64,000 bases of DNA from Karalla daura (GCA_029224185.1 CM055211.1:120001-184000); one strand, 5' to 3'. Numbered from the stretch's first letter, positions 35,001 to 46,480 are shown. Notes: generated by a model from the sequence alone, not told the origin. Translations and numbers: made by a program.

Positions 35001-36541
35001 TACATATATTATTTTGGAATTTGGTTTGAGGGAGTTTTAGGTTTAGGTTAAAAAGTGCTGATAAAATTGAATGTCCACAAAAATAAGCGCCGATGTCGCA
35101 TGCAGCGAAATACACATTTCAATCATTCTAATGTGCACATCGCTAACATTTTTAATTATTAAAAAAGTATTCGTAATAAAGGTGACCTTATTGGGACTGG
35201 GAGTTATTTTATTTTTTTTTACTGCTTTTAACTACGAACGGATCTGTTCAATTGTAAACTAGCACTATTTAAAATTTGGCACACCATTTCACACACTCTG
35301 AGAATTTCTTTGACTTAACCTGAACAATCCTAATAATTGCACAAAAACATCACACACACATTTGATCTGATTTGACACTGCTGTATTAAATGAAATGAAG
35401 TGAAATTCACCAAATAAATACCTAATACTACTTGTCTCATGGTTTTGTGTTTTGATTGCAGTTTGTATGGATGTACATGGAATGAAAAATCCACATTACT
35501 CTGATTACTTTCAACATATAAGTTACACTCATCTTCAGACTGTGTTGATAGAAGTCAACATAATGCAACATACTGATAAAGCGGCATAGGTGAGCTTATG
35601 CTGACCCACACAAGCACAGCAGATTCAAAATAAATGATGATTGTATGAGTGCTCAAAAAAAAAATCATGGATGGTCAGTCCAACACTTTGGTCTAAACAA
35701 GAGCCCATGGAAACTGCTAGAATACCATGAAGCATGATAAGGATACAGGTACAAGACAGCCCAGACTTTAATATCACAGACAGATTTTCAACACTTTGGT
35801 TCATGACTAGATGATGTGTTGTGGGATATTCAAGGTCCAAGTTCTAATATCCCTGTTTTAACCCTCTGACCTTCTTATAACACTAGGCTCGTATGTGTTC
35901 CCACGGGTTTATCTGGGACAGTCATTGAAATAACATCCAGTCCCACCCTAGACATTTTATATACTTCATTTATCTTCAGGTTAAAGTTGCAGACTGCGTG
36001 TTCTGAGGGTAACATTTTAACTTCCAGACTTTGCAGGTTCAGTGAAATTTGAATTTTGGTCCATGGTTGTTTGAAATTAAGTACATTTCCTGAGTTTCCT
36101 CAACCAAGACAATGGTCTAAAGGCTTACGCTCACATACCACAAAACACATTATCACTAATTTATGGTCCTCGTAGGGGTAACTGACTCCTCTTAAGATGG
36201 TTGATATAAAGGAGTTTTGGAGAGCAGCCCATCCAAGTTGAATACCCAACTAAGACAGCATGATTCCTGAGCTGTCCGCTTTCTTAATTTCCAAACACAT
36301 TTCATTTTCTGAGCTATTCAAACATGAAGGAATAACTATTGGGAGAGTACAGCTCACCACTCCCAATATAACTATCAATTTTGTCAGAGTTCATCTTGAG
36401 ATCAGATTTGGCACAGCTTCAGTCTCAGTCTCAGCAAACAGTAAGCTGGTTCATGTATACCTTTCACCATGCAGCTGGGGTCAAGTTCCATGATGAGAAA
36501 GGACTTCCATTAGACTTCCATTTCTTCTCACGTCACCAGTT
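35000..36541 (-). other. Region downstream of dgkz stop
   Basis: No coding sequence. On the minus strand this follows the dgkz stop codon, so part of it should be the 3' untranslated region. I could not pick a poly(A) signal with confidence. Confidence 0.35.
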
Positions 36542-36658
36542 TCAGACTGCCGTCTCCTGATCCTCTCTTTGAATCATTTGGTAGTGCTGTCTGTTCTCCA
36601 GATAGGCCGCCAGTTCACTGTCATGAGCCTTCTCAGCCCTGTTCTTGGGGGTATCACC
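36542..36658 (-). CDS. dgkz: dgkz last coding exon with PDZ-binding tail
   Basis: This 117-nt exon encodes 38 residues and TGA. It follows the acceptor 'cttcatcag' in phase 0. It begins GDTPKNRAEKAHD, continues ELAAYLENRQHYQMIQ and ends REDQETAV. The final ETAV is a class I PDZ ligand, which in mammals binds syntrophins. Preservation to the last residue argues for a working gene. Confidence 0.95.
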   Translation of the reverse strand, partial: GDTPKNRAEKAHDSELAAYLENRQHYQMIQREDQETAV

Positions 36659-37938
36659 CTGATGAAGAGACACAAACACAACTCAACATTTACAATCTAC
36701 ACAGGTACCTCAGTAGGTCATGCAATCCCCATTTTAAATCTAGTTTAGCTTTAGCTTTAGATTTAAAGAGGTGATCAATAGTCTTTGAGGTGTTTTGTAA
36801 GAAAAGACATGGGATGTGATGTTGAAGAGAGGTAACACTGTGGCTTAGGAGGTAGTGTGGTCTTCCTTACACCAACCTTCCAATCCAGATCAGAACCTGA
36901 ACCCTTTGCTGGCCTAATGCAACAGTATTTCATCACAGAGTGATTGTACACGAATATTTTGAGATTGTGCCCCTTTTGTCGGAATTCCTCAAAATCACAA
37001 GGATTCCAACAGGGGCGACTGTGACTCAGAGGGACTGCTGTCATCTATGGATCAAAAGGTTGGTGGTTCAATCCAGTGCACGCCACGTGGTGTCTTTGGA
37101 AGAGATGCGGAACCCCAAATTTCCTATGATGCTGAAATCTGCCTGCCAGCTCAGTAATGCCCACCATCTGTGCATCTGTGACAGCCAGGGAGTAATCTAC
37201 TCCCCGCTTCGACATTGACTCCCCAAGTGGGCATTAGCAGGTCTGCCTCCATTGTCCCTGCTGGAGACCTCTACCTTATCTCCACCTGCTTTAGCAATGT
37301 GTCAGCTCACTTCCACCATTTTTGTGGGGCTGCAAACTCTGTGCTCAATACACAATGACAGAGAAACAGTTGGGTCTCCTGTGTCACATTTGGGTTGTGA
37401 AGTAGTGTGGGTGTCTCAAGTATCCTTGAGCAAGATACTGATGGTGCGTTATCAGGTGGGAATGTGTGTGAATAGTTAAAGCTACTGGTTAAGGCAGATG
37501 GACCATGTAGGGTAGCCTCTGCCACCAGTGTATGAATAAGTGCGAATGTGACGCTGTCTATAAAGAACATTGGGTCATGAACCAGTCCATTTACAATTTC
37601 CCATTTACTATACTTAAGATGGGTAGTCAGCTGAAATGACAAGATCGGAGGGATCGGGGCACTTTTGCTTTACTTACTTTTTATTATTATATCAATAATA
37701 CAAGTTAATATCCGTACTTGTATTGAATGAAAATCGTCATCGGGTAGCAGACTATCCACATTCTGTGATAGGCAAGTCACACACACCACCAGCTCCCTGA
37801 CACATACTGCAGCATACACATACTGTATTTGTGTTCCCACTCCATTCACACACAAGAAAACTCTCTCTCAATCTCCATCTCTCACAAATAGTAGAAATAT
37901 TACCAGTTAAATAACATGCACACATACATACACACACA

Positions 37939-37983
<45 letters not shown>

Positions 37984-40900
37984 AGGAGCCACCTCGTTGC
38001 CACAACTGTCAGGATGAGTATGAAGCCCTTTGACTGGTTCCTATGAGAGGAAAATACATTTTTGACTGTCATTTGCACTGCAGTCTAGGTTAAACACTGA
38101 TCTCTTAGACTTGAGTCACTTTTGTTGAGGTCTCCGAACAATTACTCATCATGGACATGACACCGTTCTTTTCTGTTCCTTCCAACCTGCCATACCCCAA
38201 AACCTGCGCCCGCATCAGCTTTGTTAGGCCTGCCGTGTTCCCAGCATCTCTGTAACCAATGAGCTACTTCCCTATCTGAGCTTTTCTCACTTGAACTAGT
38301 CATGGAATCTAATGGTTGGGTTCTAATTAGTTGAGCTGTGTGAATTTATGTCTCCACATATGTCTTTTTATAACCAGTGCAAGGGGAAAAAGAGAACGCA
38401 GAAATGGCAGAGCTTTATTTCAAGACCAGACTAAAACTCAAGTGTTCCTAAAGCCTCCGGTTTACATCAGAGAGAGATAGACCTAAGTTAAGGAGTGCGT
38501 TGAGGTGTAGCGATAAAGCATAGCACTAATATCACTAATGTCAAAATCCTAGTCTTCTCAAGTAATTTTGCTCTCTTTCCATTCATTGCACACACTCTCT
38601 CTCACTCTCTCTGTATCTAGGTCACTGCTGAGTCAAGCCAGTTAGAGGCTTTTTCAACACAGTAGAAATCTCCATGGAAAACAAATGGAAAAAATATGCA
38701 CATTTGCATATTCCAGATTGACCCCCACCACCAGGCACACTCACATATATGCACACCAAACCCCAGATAGTCTAAATGGCCATCACAATTTCTTCACAAG
38801 AAAACTCAACAAGCAGCAGCCAAACTGACTGACGATGTATAGTATGTGACCGCTCACTATGTCATCCCTGACAATTGTAATCAGAATTAAAGCTGAAAGC
38901 AGCTGTGAGCAGGTCCTCACCTGTGCGCCTGTTGGGGTACTGGCAACCGGTGGGTCAATGTTGTTCCTAGGCCATCCCCCTAGGCCATCCGGGGGACGGT
39001 AAAACCTGCTACTTCTACGTCACGTCCAGTAAGCATCACTTCCTGCTTTAGTTTCTGCTCTATCCTGACTCTAATCCTTTCTGTCTTTTCTTTGATTTTC
39101 ATCAACGGGTGACACCTGTCAAGTGTCTGCAAATGAGGACACTATATAGTAGACTACATGTAGTGCACTATTTAGGGGTTAGGGAGGGGGTTAGGGAGTG
39201 GTTTCGGACACAGCCACAGTCTATTGTAAACTTTCATTTTCAAAGCACAGCAGTGCCTGTGCAGCACGGGGGAAAACAGAGGAGGAGAAAACCAAAGAAT
39301 CTTCGGAAGTGTGGGAGCACTTCACACTGACAAAAACTAAAAAGCGTGTTAGTTGCAAATTGTGTAAAATGTATCTTGCATGGCATGGGAGCACCACGGT
39401 AATCAGAACATCTGAAACAAAAACATGCTGAAGCCATGGATGATGCCAGGGAAGTTAGCTCGACTGGGTAAGTTAGCTTACATTACTACAAAATTTTCTC
39501 TTGATCTTAAACAAAAGATTAGACTCATATGCGCAGCGAAGCAATGAACCTTTGATCTCACAGCAAATGGTCCGCTAGTTTACGTTGCTCATCATCTATC
39601 TCAACAAGAATACCCCGCTAACAATACATGACAAGTTTAACAACTTAGTGGCTAAGCTGTGCTTGCCATGCTGGATGGAGAGCAACCAGTGGGTATTAAC
39701 GTTAGATAAACGAAAGGATGGAAACGATTCCCTGGTCTACAGGGAAACACACACACTGTGTGCAGTAGTAAAATACTGCTGATTTATGATAAATTTAGAG
39801 CATGTTCTTTTTTTTCCAGAGGTGTAACTGTTCACATGATCTTTACAACATTAGCTCCAGGGACTTCTGGGATCTGCTAGTATGACAAATGCATGATTTT
39901 CATTTTGTTTGTTAAATAGAAAAAGTCAATAATGACATTTTGTGTCATGCCTTTGTCTTTGATCTGGAAAAGTATCAACAAGAACACTGGGTATATATAT
40001 ATAATACTTGAAACCTGGGTACACTTATCAATAGCAAAATGTTGGTATTGGGACAACACCACTGTCACCATGGCAACACCATTTGATAAAAAGTCACCAC
40101 TTTCACAGTCATGTAGGCCAAGATGTTGAGGCTTTCTTGATAAGAAAATATGTGAATTATCTTATAATTCTCATTGCTTGTTGTGCAAAATCTAAAGGCT
40201 AGGGTACACTCCCCTGAAACACATCGCGATGTCTTCAGAGGGTGGTAACAAGGCTGTTCCCCCGATATGATTGGCTCTGGAGCTGGCATAATGCCTCCCA
40301 ATTGGTCTAATAAGGCGTAATTTCAAAGCACAAGTGCGTGCATGCACACACATGCACACACACACACGCACACACCCCACATCCCATAATACTGTTTTGG
40401 GGAGATACTCTCATGTTACATGAAAGAAAGAAAGATGAAAGCAGCAGCTCAAGTGGCAATTTTTCCAGTGATATTACTGACTCCATAGAAAATACAGAGC
40501 CACTTGGATGGTAAAAAAATGTAATCAAAAGTGTAAACTAAAAAAGTCCAAGTCATCCAAAATGGCTACTTAATTCATAATATCTGACTTTGTAATGGGT
40601 TTACGATATTGCTGAGATTTTTACAGCTGTAGGCAAAAACTGATCAAGTCCTGGGGGTCCTACAGTCATTGTGCCACATCCATGTCAACCACCCAATTAT
40701 GCCTCCTTTCAATGCAAAAGTGTTTTTAGCCACTCAAAAATAATTCATAGATTCTTGGTGAGGTTTTTCTCTCATCCATGAAACTTCATTTCTTTACACT
40801 GGCTAGAAGGGAAGACCTGACAAACATGAAACATTATCTGGGCCATGTGTGTGAATTGGTTGTTTGATTTTATCTTCATCATCGACATCACTCGTTGGAG

Positions 40901-42596
40901 CATTCTTAGCTGCACTAGACTGCATGTGTGTGGTTCTTGTAAATTTCTCTCTTACCCCAAAATGACACCGCAAGATGATGTCATCAGTGCTGATCGGCAA
41001 CCACTTTCGTCAATGAGCCAATTTTCACCATCAGCGTAACAGCGAAGTAACAGCACCGTCACTTTACCATTAGTTTTACGGATACCAACCATCCAACTTG
41101 AAACCGCATCGTATGCACCAAGTAGGAAGTGAATGTGCATATATCAGGCTATTGTTACAGAAAACTGGATTTGTTTCCAGTGGGTGTTAGCCCCTGCCAT
41201 GGTTGTGCCTTGTCCCCAATCCTATTTGAGATATTCATGGATAAGATTTCAAGATGCAGCTCTGGTGAGGAGGGGTTTCATGTCCGTGAGCGGAATATCA
41301 CAGTGCTGCTTTTTGCAGATGATGTGGCACCATCATCCTTATACCTAAAATAATCACAGGATTAGTTTGCAGCTGAGAGTGAAGTGGCAGGGCACCTGTA
41401 AATCTGAGGCCATGGTTTTCGGTAGAAAGCCAATGCAATGCCTACTCTTGTGGGTGATAATGCCCCAAGTGAAGGAGTTCAAGTATCTTGGGGCCTCACC
41501 TATGGTCATAAGCGATGGGTCAGTGGCTGAAAAGAGCCCTTGCTGGGGTTCTGGGGTTCTCTGCTCAAGTAGCTGCTGCCACAACCTGACTTTGGTTGAT
41601 GATGGACGGATAGAAAGATGGTGCTTGAGCATTTCGAATGTTCAAAATAATGTTTTTTTTACCTATACATTGGTTCCTCTTTTTTTCACATTTATGTAAT
41701 TCAAAGGAGACATGGATAAGAACCAGAACTGATAAGCAGAACTGGATTTAGAATTAGTGGTCAACACAGGAACGTGCCATTTAATTCTTTGCTTTTTCCT
41801 TGTTTTTCCCAAAGAAGACATTTTGACATTAGCTGGCTATTTATAGGTGTAAATCAGTAAATCCTTGCATTCAAGTTGCTTTATTGTAACCCATATGTGT
41901 CAAAGAACATACCTGCATGTCTGTTTTCATCAGTGAGGCTCCTGCCTCCACCAGATAATGACAGATGGTCCTATGACACAGTGATGCTGCTCGATGAAGA
42001 ACTGTCTCCCCACTGGGTACAGACAGACAGAGAGAGAGAGGGAGGGAGAGATTACAGCATCTGATGTCTTTGGGGAGTAAGATGCCACCAACGGTTGGGC
42101 TCTCCTGCTGCTTTTGTTTGGTCCCTGATATTTATTCCCTTTAAAATAGGGTGCCCTGCATACATAGATGGGACCAAGGCCAGTGGAACAAACATCAGAG
42201 CCAATGCCACAGTCAGGGGACAAAGTTTCACAGTCATACTAGATAACACATCCATGAGAGATGAAAACATCAAAGGATGGCAACAAAATCAACAAGACAA
42301 TTGAACTCTTCTTCTTTGAAGCAGTTTAGATTAGGCTACATTACATTACTCATCATATTTACTTTTATATTTACAACTGGGGGTCAGTAGGAGTGCTTTA
42401 CAGTACAAAAGAATTACCATAACAATACTCACTGTAGTTTTTCTGTGATATCAAGCAAGTCACTGGGAGCTGGAAGACAGGTAAGCAAGAGGAAAGCACT
42501 GAATAGAGACAGTTACTGTATTCACACCAAACGACAGGTATTCATTATAACATAATGACACAACTACTGCTATCTTTATACATGTATCATTATTGT

Positions 42597-42629
<33 letters not shown>

Positions 42630-42725
42630 TATGGCATGCTGTTAAAATCCTTGAATATATGAAATGAATTCCATATATTCAGGGTTTCATTCAATATATA
42701 TATGATTTATTTCCTGAACAGCATG

Positions 42726-42797
<72 letters not shown>

Positions 42798-45006
42798 TGT
42801 ATATATGTATGTTGGGTGCAAAATGTTGGTAATACTTTCTTTGAAGGGGCCTTCGTAAGGGTGAGATGTAACCGTCATAAGAATGACACGACACGTCATA
42901 CACATTAATGATGCAATAATGATGTTTAAGACTGCCATGATGACAACTTGACATTAGCCTCAGTTGATTAGTAGCTATATTTTATCAATAGATCTTGCTA
43001 AACTAAAAAGACAACCGTTTAAAAAAGACAACTCGAGTCATGTTTCATATTTCTGTGTAAGAAATGACTATGTATTCAGTGTAGATCTGAAGAAATTTTC
43101 TTAAATTCTGTCAGTTCAGGAATTAGTTTAGAAAGTTCAGGAAATATTTTGGCACGTAATCATTCTTTGTGACAGCTCAATGACAAGTCAAAACTGCACC
43201 ACTGTAGTTGAGGTCAAGAAAAGTATTCATGACCAATTTATAATGGTATCATGACAGACAATTTTTCAGGCCCATCACTTCACAAACCTAGAAGAAAAGG
43301 CAGGCCAAATGCAGTTATATGATCTAGTTCATGTAATAGTTAAACTATGTCAAGTTTACATGGCACTATCATGCAAAGGAAAGTATTCACAACAGCCAAT
43401 TTTTCAAGCCCATCACTTCACAAACCTAGATGATAAGTCAGGCAAAACAGTTTTATGTCAAGTTGTCATGACAATGCCATGCCAAACACCTTGCATTTCT
43501 CTCTTTCTCTCTTGGCAAATGTGTTGTTGTCATGACATTATCGTAAACAGATTACATTTTCTTGGCTAATGTCAAGTTATCATGACAAAGACACCATCAA
43601 AAAATGTAATCTTGGCTAATGTCAAGTTGTCATAATGATGACACCCAAAGAATGTCAACTTGACATTCCAAAAAACGAATGATGCATAATGACAGTCATA
43701 AACACCATTAAAGTGTCATTAATACACATAACATGTGTCATATCATTCTTATGACGGTTACAGATCACCCTTATGAAGACCCATTCAAAGCAAGTGTAAC
43801 CAAACAGTTGATTTTTTAAAGTCCATATTTAACTGTTCTGCAGTAAAATTAGCAAACAAATAAGTGCTTGAACTTGAGTTCTATCATCTAGACTAAACTG
43901 GCTTTTGTTTCATTTTTAATTTTTTAAAAATTTGATCCCAGTTCACTGATAATTTTATAACGGAAGCTGATTGTGCTGGTAATTACCATTGTCCAGGATG
44001 TAGCGGACCATCTCTTTGCTCCCTGTGCTGACAGCATGGTGCAGTAAACTGCAGCCAGATGAGTCCAGCACAGTCAGGTCTGCCCCTTTTAGGTGCATTT
44101 CATGTAGCTTTGAGGGAAAACAAATACACCAAAATCAATGAAAAATTATTTCGGACACAGGAGAACAAACTGAAAGCACACTTAAGTATGACTAAAACTT
44201 GAGAGAGCTACATTAGCCCTCATTTTGAATCTCATTTGTTTTCACCTGTTGAATTGAAGCCCAGTATTCTCGATACTGTAGGAAGCCAGTCCTTTAACTA
44301 ATGTCTAATCATGTACTATCAAAAGATACTACACTTCAGTAATTTCAGCAGCCAGTTTTTGTTTAAACTTTTTGTTGAGGAGCAAGAAAAAAAATTGCAA
44401 TAATAAAATGTAAATTGTAATATATTTTATCTATATCACAAAAACTCCAGATCAACTGAAAATAATTTTTTACATCATGTATTTTTAGCTGTGCTGTGCC
44501 CTAAGATGGACTGGTGACCAATAAAGGGTGTGTTCTCTGCCATTGACCAATGTGCACTGAGACGCCTGCAACACCATTGGGTACAAAGCAGTTAACATAG
44601 ACAAGTGGATGTATTTGTATCGTATAAAATATCAAAGCATAAGAAAACAGAAAAGAAAAAAATATATATATAGATAACCCAAAGGGTTCCCAAGTTCGCC
44701 AAGGCTATTCTCATATGAATTTGTATCCATAACGAACGATGTTAAAATAGTAAATCAATTATTATTAATTAATTATTATTAAAATAATAAGACAATTAAC
44801 AATGTTAAAATAATAAGGGCCACATATTGGAATGGCATTTTCATAAAAATTTTAAAGCACAGCCAGCAGGTATACAGTCAAGAATGCCTGATAAGTAAGT
44901 AAGTAAGTAAGTAAGATAAGATAAGTAAGTAACTAAGTATTGAGTTATTGGCTGATGATACTCACCTTCTGCATGTCCTTGTTCGTAACACACTCGATCA
45001 ACAATT
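36542..45006 (-). CDS. dgkz: Diacylglycerol kinase zeta, 3' gene portion (five exons)
   Basis: Five minus-strand exons (45006-44966, 44107-43987, 42469-42433, 42012-41913, 36658-36542) join in consistent phase with GT-AG borders and give the last 137 residues of a type IV diacylglycerol kinase, plus one residue completed from the previous exon. The enzyme phosphorylates diacylglycerol to phosphatidic acid and so damps DAG signalling. This part carries its two ankyrin repeats and a C-terminal PDZ ligand, EDQETAV. Zeta is favoured over iota by LLHHAVSTGSK, RTICHY, EAGASLMKTD and YQMIQREDQETAV; iota differs at these points. The C1 and catalytic exons are not seen and should lie to the right. The M4 receptor ends 34 kb away in converging orientation, matching human gene order. 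The introns hold LINE, BED-finger, SINE and foldback elements. It looks intact. Confidence 0.93.
36830..37620 (+). mobile_element. Cluster of tRNA-derived SINE pieces
   Basis: Three SINE-like parts lie in a row in the last dgkz intron. A head at about 36832-36890 has 'ctgtggcttaggaggtagtg'. A second head at 37012-37140 has an A-box-like 'gtgactcagaggg', a B box 'ggttcaatcc' (37064-37073) and 'gaaccccaaatttcc'. A SINE body at about 37411-37610 has 'tatccttgagcaagatactg', 'gcctctgccaccagtgtatg' and 'gtccatttac'. The 37145-37405 interval between the second head and the body is unassigned. None forms a tRNA. Confidence 0.65.
37938..37983. repeat. (CT)n microsatellite, interrupted
   Basis: CT-rich simple repeat with a few interruptions, lying in the last dgkz intron. 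Confidence 0.93.
37990..38990. other. dgkz intron, nothing recognised
   Basis: Non-coding intronic sequence without a recognisable element. Confidence 0.35.
39010..39100 (+). mobile_element. 5' end fragment of L2/CR1-type LINE
   Basis: The phrases 'cttcctgctttagtttctgctctatc' and 'ctttctgtcttttctttgat' match the 5' region of the larger copy at 45690-45780. Only this leader remains. Confidence 0.55.
39109..39640 (+). mobile_element. BED-finger (hAT-type) transposon remnant, copy 1
   Basis: A terminus-like block (39129-39210, shared with the repeat around the Tc1) is followed by a readable segment, TKESSEVWEHFTLTKTKKR then VSCKLCKMYLAWHGSTTV. This is a BED zinc finger with the conserved W-x-H-F aromatic part and the C-x2-C pair. 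A one-base loss near 39405 moves the His-x-His end (EHLKQKHAEAMDD) to another frame, so the finger is broken. A donor-like 'gtaagt' follows at 39468. Further downstream 'catctatctcaacaagaatac' matches copy 2. It lies in a dgkz intron. Confidence 0.72.
39645..41150. other. dgkz intron, nothing recognised
   Basis: Non-coding. A short (TA)n lies at 39991-40002 and a CA-rich stretch at about 40345-40376. I see no exon. Confidence 0.35.
41155..41635 (+). mobile_element. LINE reverse transcriptase fragment
   Basis: The plus strand reads GCALSPILFEIFMDKISR, then ITVLLFADDV (the FADD catalytic motif), then CKSEAMVFGRK and PQVKEFKYLG in neighbouring frames. This is the palm and thumb region of a common teleost non-LTR retrotransposon. 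Frameshifts and a deletion between FADDV and the thumb show it is dead. It is inserted in the dgkz intron antisense to the gene. Confidence 0.85.
41913..42012 (-). CDS. dgkz: dgkz ankyrin-repeat exon (second repeat)
   Basis: This 100-nt exon begins with one base that completes a split codon, followed by 33 codons. It starts GETVLHRAASLCHRTICHYL and continues VEAGASLMKTDMQ, the helix-turn-helix and loop of an ankyrin repeat. The acceptor is a long CT-rich tract ending 'acccag' and the donor is 'gtatgt'. It ends in phase 0, matching the last exon. Confidence 0.95.
42433..42469 (-). CDS. dgkz: dgkz 37-nt micro-exon between ankyrin repeats
   Basis: The 37-nt exon is two bases, eleven codons and two bases. 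With the neighbouring exons it reads APSDLLDITEKLH, the loop where the mammalian protein has APPEILDAVEEN. The acceptor is 'ctgtcttccag' and the donor 'gtgagta'. The phases on both sides match only if this exon is included, which supports it strongly despite its size. Confidence 0.9.
42599..42627. repeat. (TG)n microsatellite
   Basis: TG run of about 14 units in a dgkz intron. Confidence 0.95.
42728..42793. repeat. (TA)n microsatellite
   Basis: TA run of about 32 units directly before the foldback MITE. Confidence 0.96.
42826..43803. mobile_element. Foldback MITE with long inverted ends
   Basis: The left end (42826-42895: 'ttggtaatactttctttgaa', 'cgtaagggtgagatgtaacc', 'gtcataagaatgacacgaca') and the right end (43735-43803) are inverted copies of each other over about 70 bp with mismatches. 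The inside contains several copies of 'gtcaagttgtcatgacaa' in both orientations. It has no coding capacity and sits in a dgkz intron. A truncated relative starts at 33184. Confidence 0.85.
43987..44107 (-). CDS. dgkz: dgkz ankyrin-repeat exon (first repeat)
   Basis: The 121-nt exon is 40 codons plus one base. It starts LHEMHLKGADLTVLDSSG and continues SLLHHAVSTGSKEMVRYILD, a canonical ankyrin repeat. The acceptor is 'ccctcaaag' and the donor 'gtaatt', which is somewhat weak. The trailing G combines with the micro-exon to give Ala. Confidence 0.95.
44490..44600 (+). repeat. Dispersed repeat fragment
   Basis: The words 'gatggactggtgaccaataaagg' and 'tgcactgagacgcctgcaac' match the trailing part of the common teleost repeat also seen at 4955 and 58900. 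Confidence 0.45.
44891..44939. repeat. (AAGT)n microsatellite
   Basis: An AAGT tetranucleotide array with one AAGAT interruption, 26 bp from the donor side of the 41-nt dgkz exon. Confidence 0.93.
44966..45006 (-). CDS. dgkz: dgkz 41-nt exon before the ankyrin repeats
   Basis: The 41-nt exon starts with two bases of a split codon (probably Glu) and reads LLIECVTNKDMQK, corresponding to the ELIEAAKRNDFCK helix ahead of the first ankyrin repeat in mammalian zeta. The acceptor is 'cttcacatcag' and the donor 'gtgagta'. The preceding exon must end in phase 1. I did not find it in the window. Confidence 0.88.
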
Positions 45007-45009
45007 CTG

Positions 45010-45680
45010 ATGTGAAGAGAATGAAAAAAAAGATGCTATTTGAGAAGGATGTACACTCATTCAGAGTCAATGCAAAGTCTAGTATTTTTAAAACGTAGCT
45101 GTAAAAACACTTGTTCAAAATCATAGCAAAGCAGTGACCAATGAAAACATGAGGCTGAAGAAAAATACATCTAATAAATGTTATGATTAATGGTCTGCTT
45201 GTTCTGTTGAATCGTACTACAGCACAGTCGCAACACAGTCAACCACCAGACAATGGACACTGGAAAATTAAATTGGCATAAAAGAAACTGCATTTGATTG
45301 GTTTAAGTCTGATGCATTGTCTCGTTCAGTGGGTAGTCTTATGTACAAAGGCTACAGTTGTGACTGCAGCAGCTGTGGCTCGAAACTAGCTGGTAACACG
45401 TTGCTGCATTCCTCTGCATCTGTCTTATCAATAAAGACCTTGAAAAGCTTGAAAAAAATATTTTGAAAAACAAAACTGGTCCTATCTATTATATTATATT
45501 AATTTGGAGAGGTATTTGTCTTTTAAAATCCTTATTTAGGAAGCCCTCCAAAAGACATTGATGACCCATCACTTTCTTGTATTGACCTGTGCACCACTGT
45601 GAATCCTTATTAGCAGGACGTAAGTAATGCAGTAATGCAGTGCATAATAAAGCAGTGAATCGGTGGAACACTCGTCCGTA
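45010..45680 (-). other. dgkz intron, nothing recognised
   Basis: Non-coding sequence upstream of the 41-nt exon. I see no further dgkz exon. Confidence 0.35.
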
Positions 45681-46480
45681 ACTCGTCTGGTAAGCGTCAC
45701 TTCCTGCTGACTGCCGACAGCAATGCTTCAGTTTCTGCTCTATCGTGACTCCTATCCTAAGCGTCTTTTCTTTGATTTCCCACCATTTAAATATTCTGTG
45801 AGCGCCACTCGAGCACTCTATCCTGTTTTCAGGTCCTGCTCTCTCCCCAACCCACTTCCTACACCACTCCTACTGTCTTTCTATCATCCTTGCTCCCATA
45901 GCGCTAACTGTTAGCTTTAGCTCGGTTAGCAATGGCTTCCCCCTCTGCTTCCCCTGTCCCTCTCTCCTGCTCAGTGTGCCACATGTTTAGTTATTCCCCT
46001 GCCTCTTTTAGTGAGGGTGATATGTGCAAGCACTAGGGTTTATTGGTCAGGTTGGAGGCTGGCTTAGCGATCTGGAAGCCCGGCTCTGCACGGTGGAAAC
46101 AAAACTGACAGCCGTAGTTAGCCAGTGCCCATTAGCCACCGCGGAGCCGCTTAGCTCAGATCCCCTCCGGCTTCTCCCCAGCAGCCAGGAACAGAGGGAC
46201 GCTGGGTGACTCTAAAAGGGAAGCGTAGTTCTCGGCCAGAGTCCACCAAGGCCCACCTACTGCTTCCCCCCACTCAGCGACACACCCACTGAGGACAAAT
46301 CGCTGGACATTGGCGACTCTATCTTACAGAATGTGAAGTTAGCGAGTCCAGTGGCCATAGGCTGTATCCCAGGGGCTAGAGTGGGCGACGTTGAGTCTAA
46401 ATTGCAGCTGCTGTCTAAGGCTAAGCGCAGATATAGCAAAATCGTTATCCACTTTGGATCGTAGCAACCACACCCTTTGA
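45680..46480 (+). mobile_element. L2/CR1-type LINE, 5' leader and ORF1
   Basis: An ATG at 45932 opens a reading of MASPSASPVPLSCSVCHMFS that stops at 46034. After a shift LEARLCTVE continues, and then the esterase-type ORF1 core: IGDSILQNVKLASPVA, PGARVGDVESKL and YSKIVIHF. GDS is the nucleophile block of an SGNH esterase as found in ORF1 of CR1/L2-type elements. The reading is broken by at least two shifts and ends abruptly at about 46470. The matching ORF1 part lies at 31540-31860. Confidence 0.75.

Noticed and set aside
2449..36541. Midkine exons expected from human gene order
   Set aside because: I looked for cysteine-rich midkine words on both strands and found none.
42052..42304. Readable frames on both strands next to the dgkz ankyrin exon
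   Set aside because: Neither matches the kinase, the phases of the real exons leave no room for an extra exon here, and no family was recognised.
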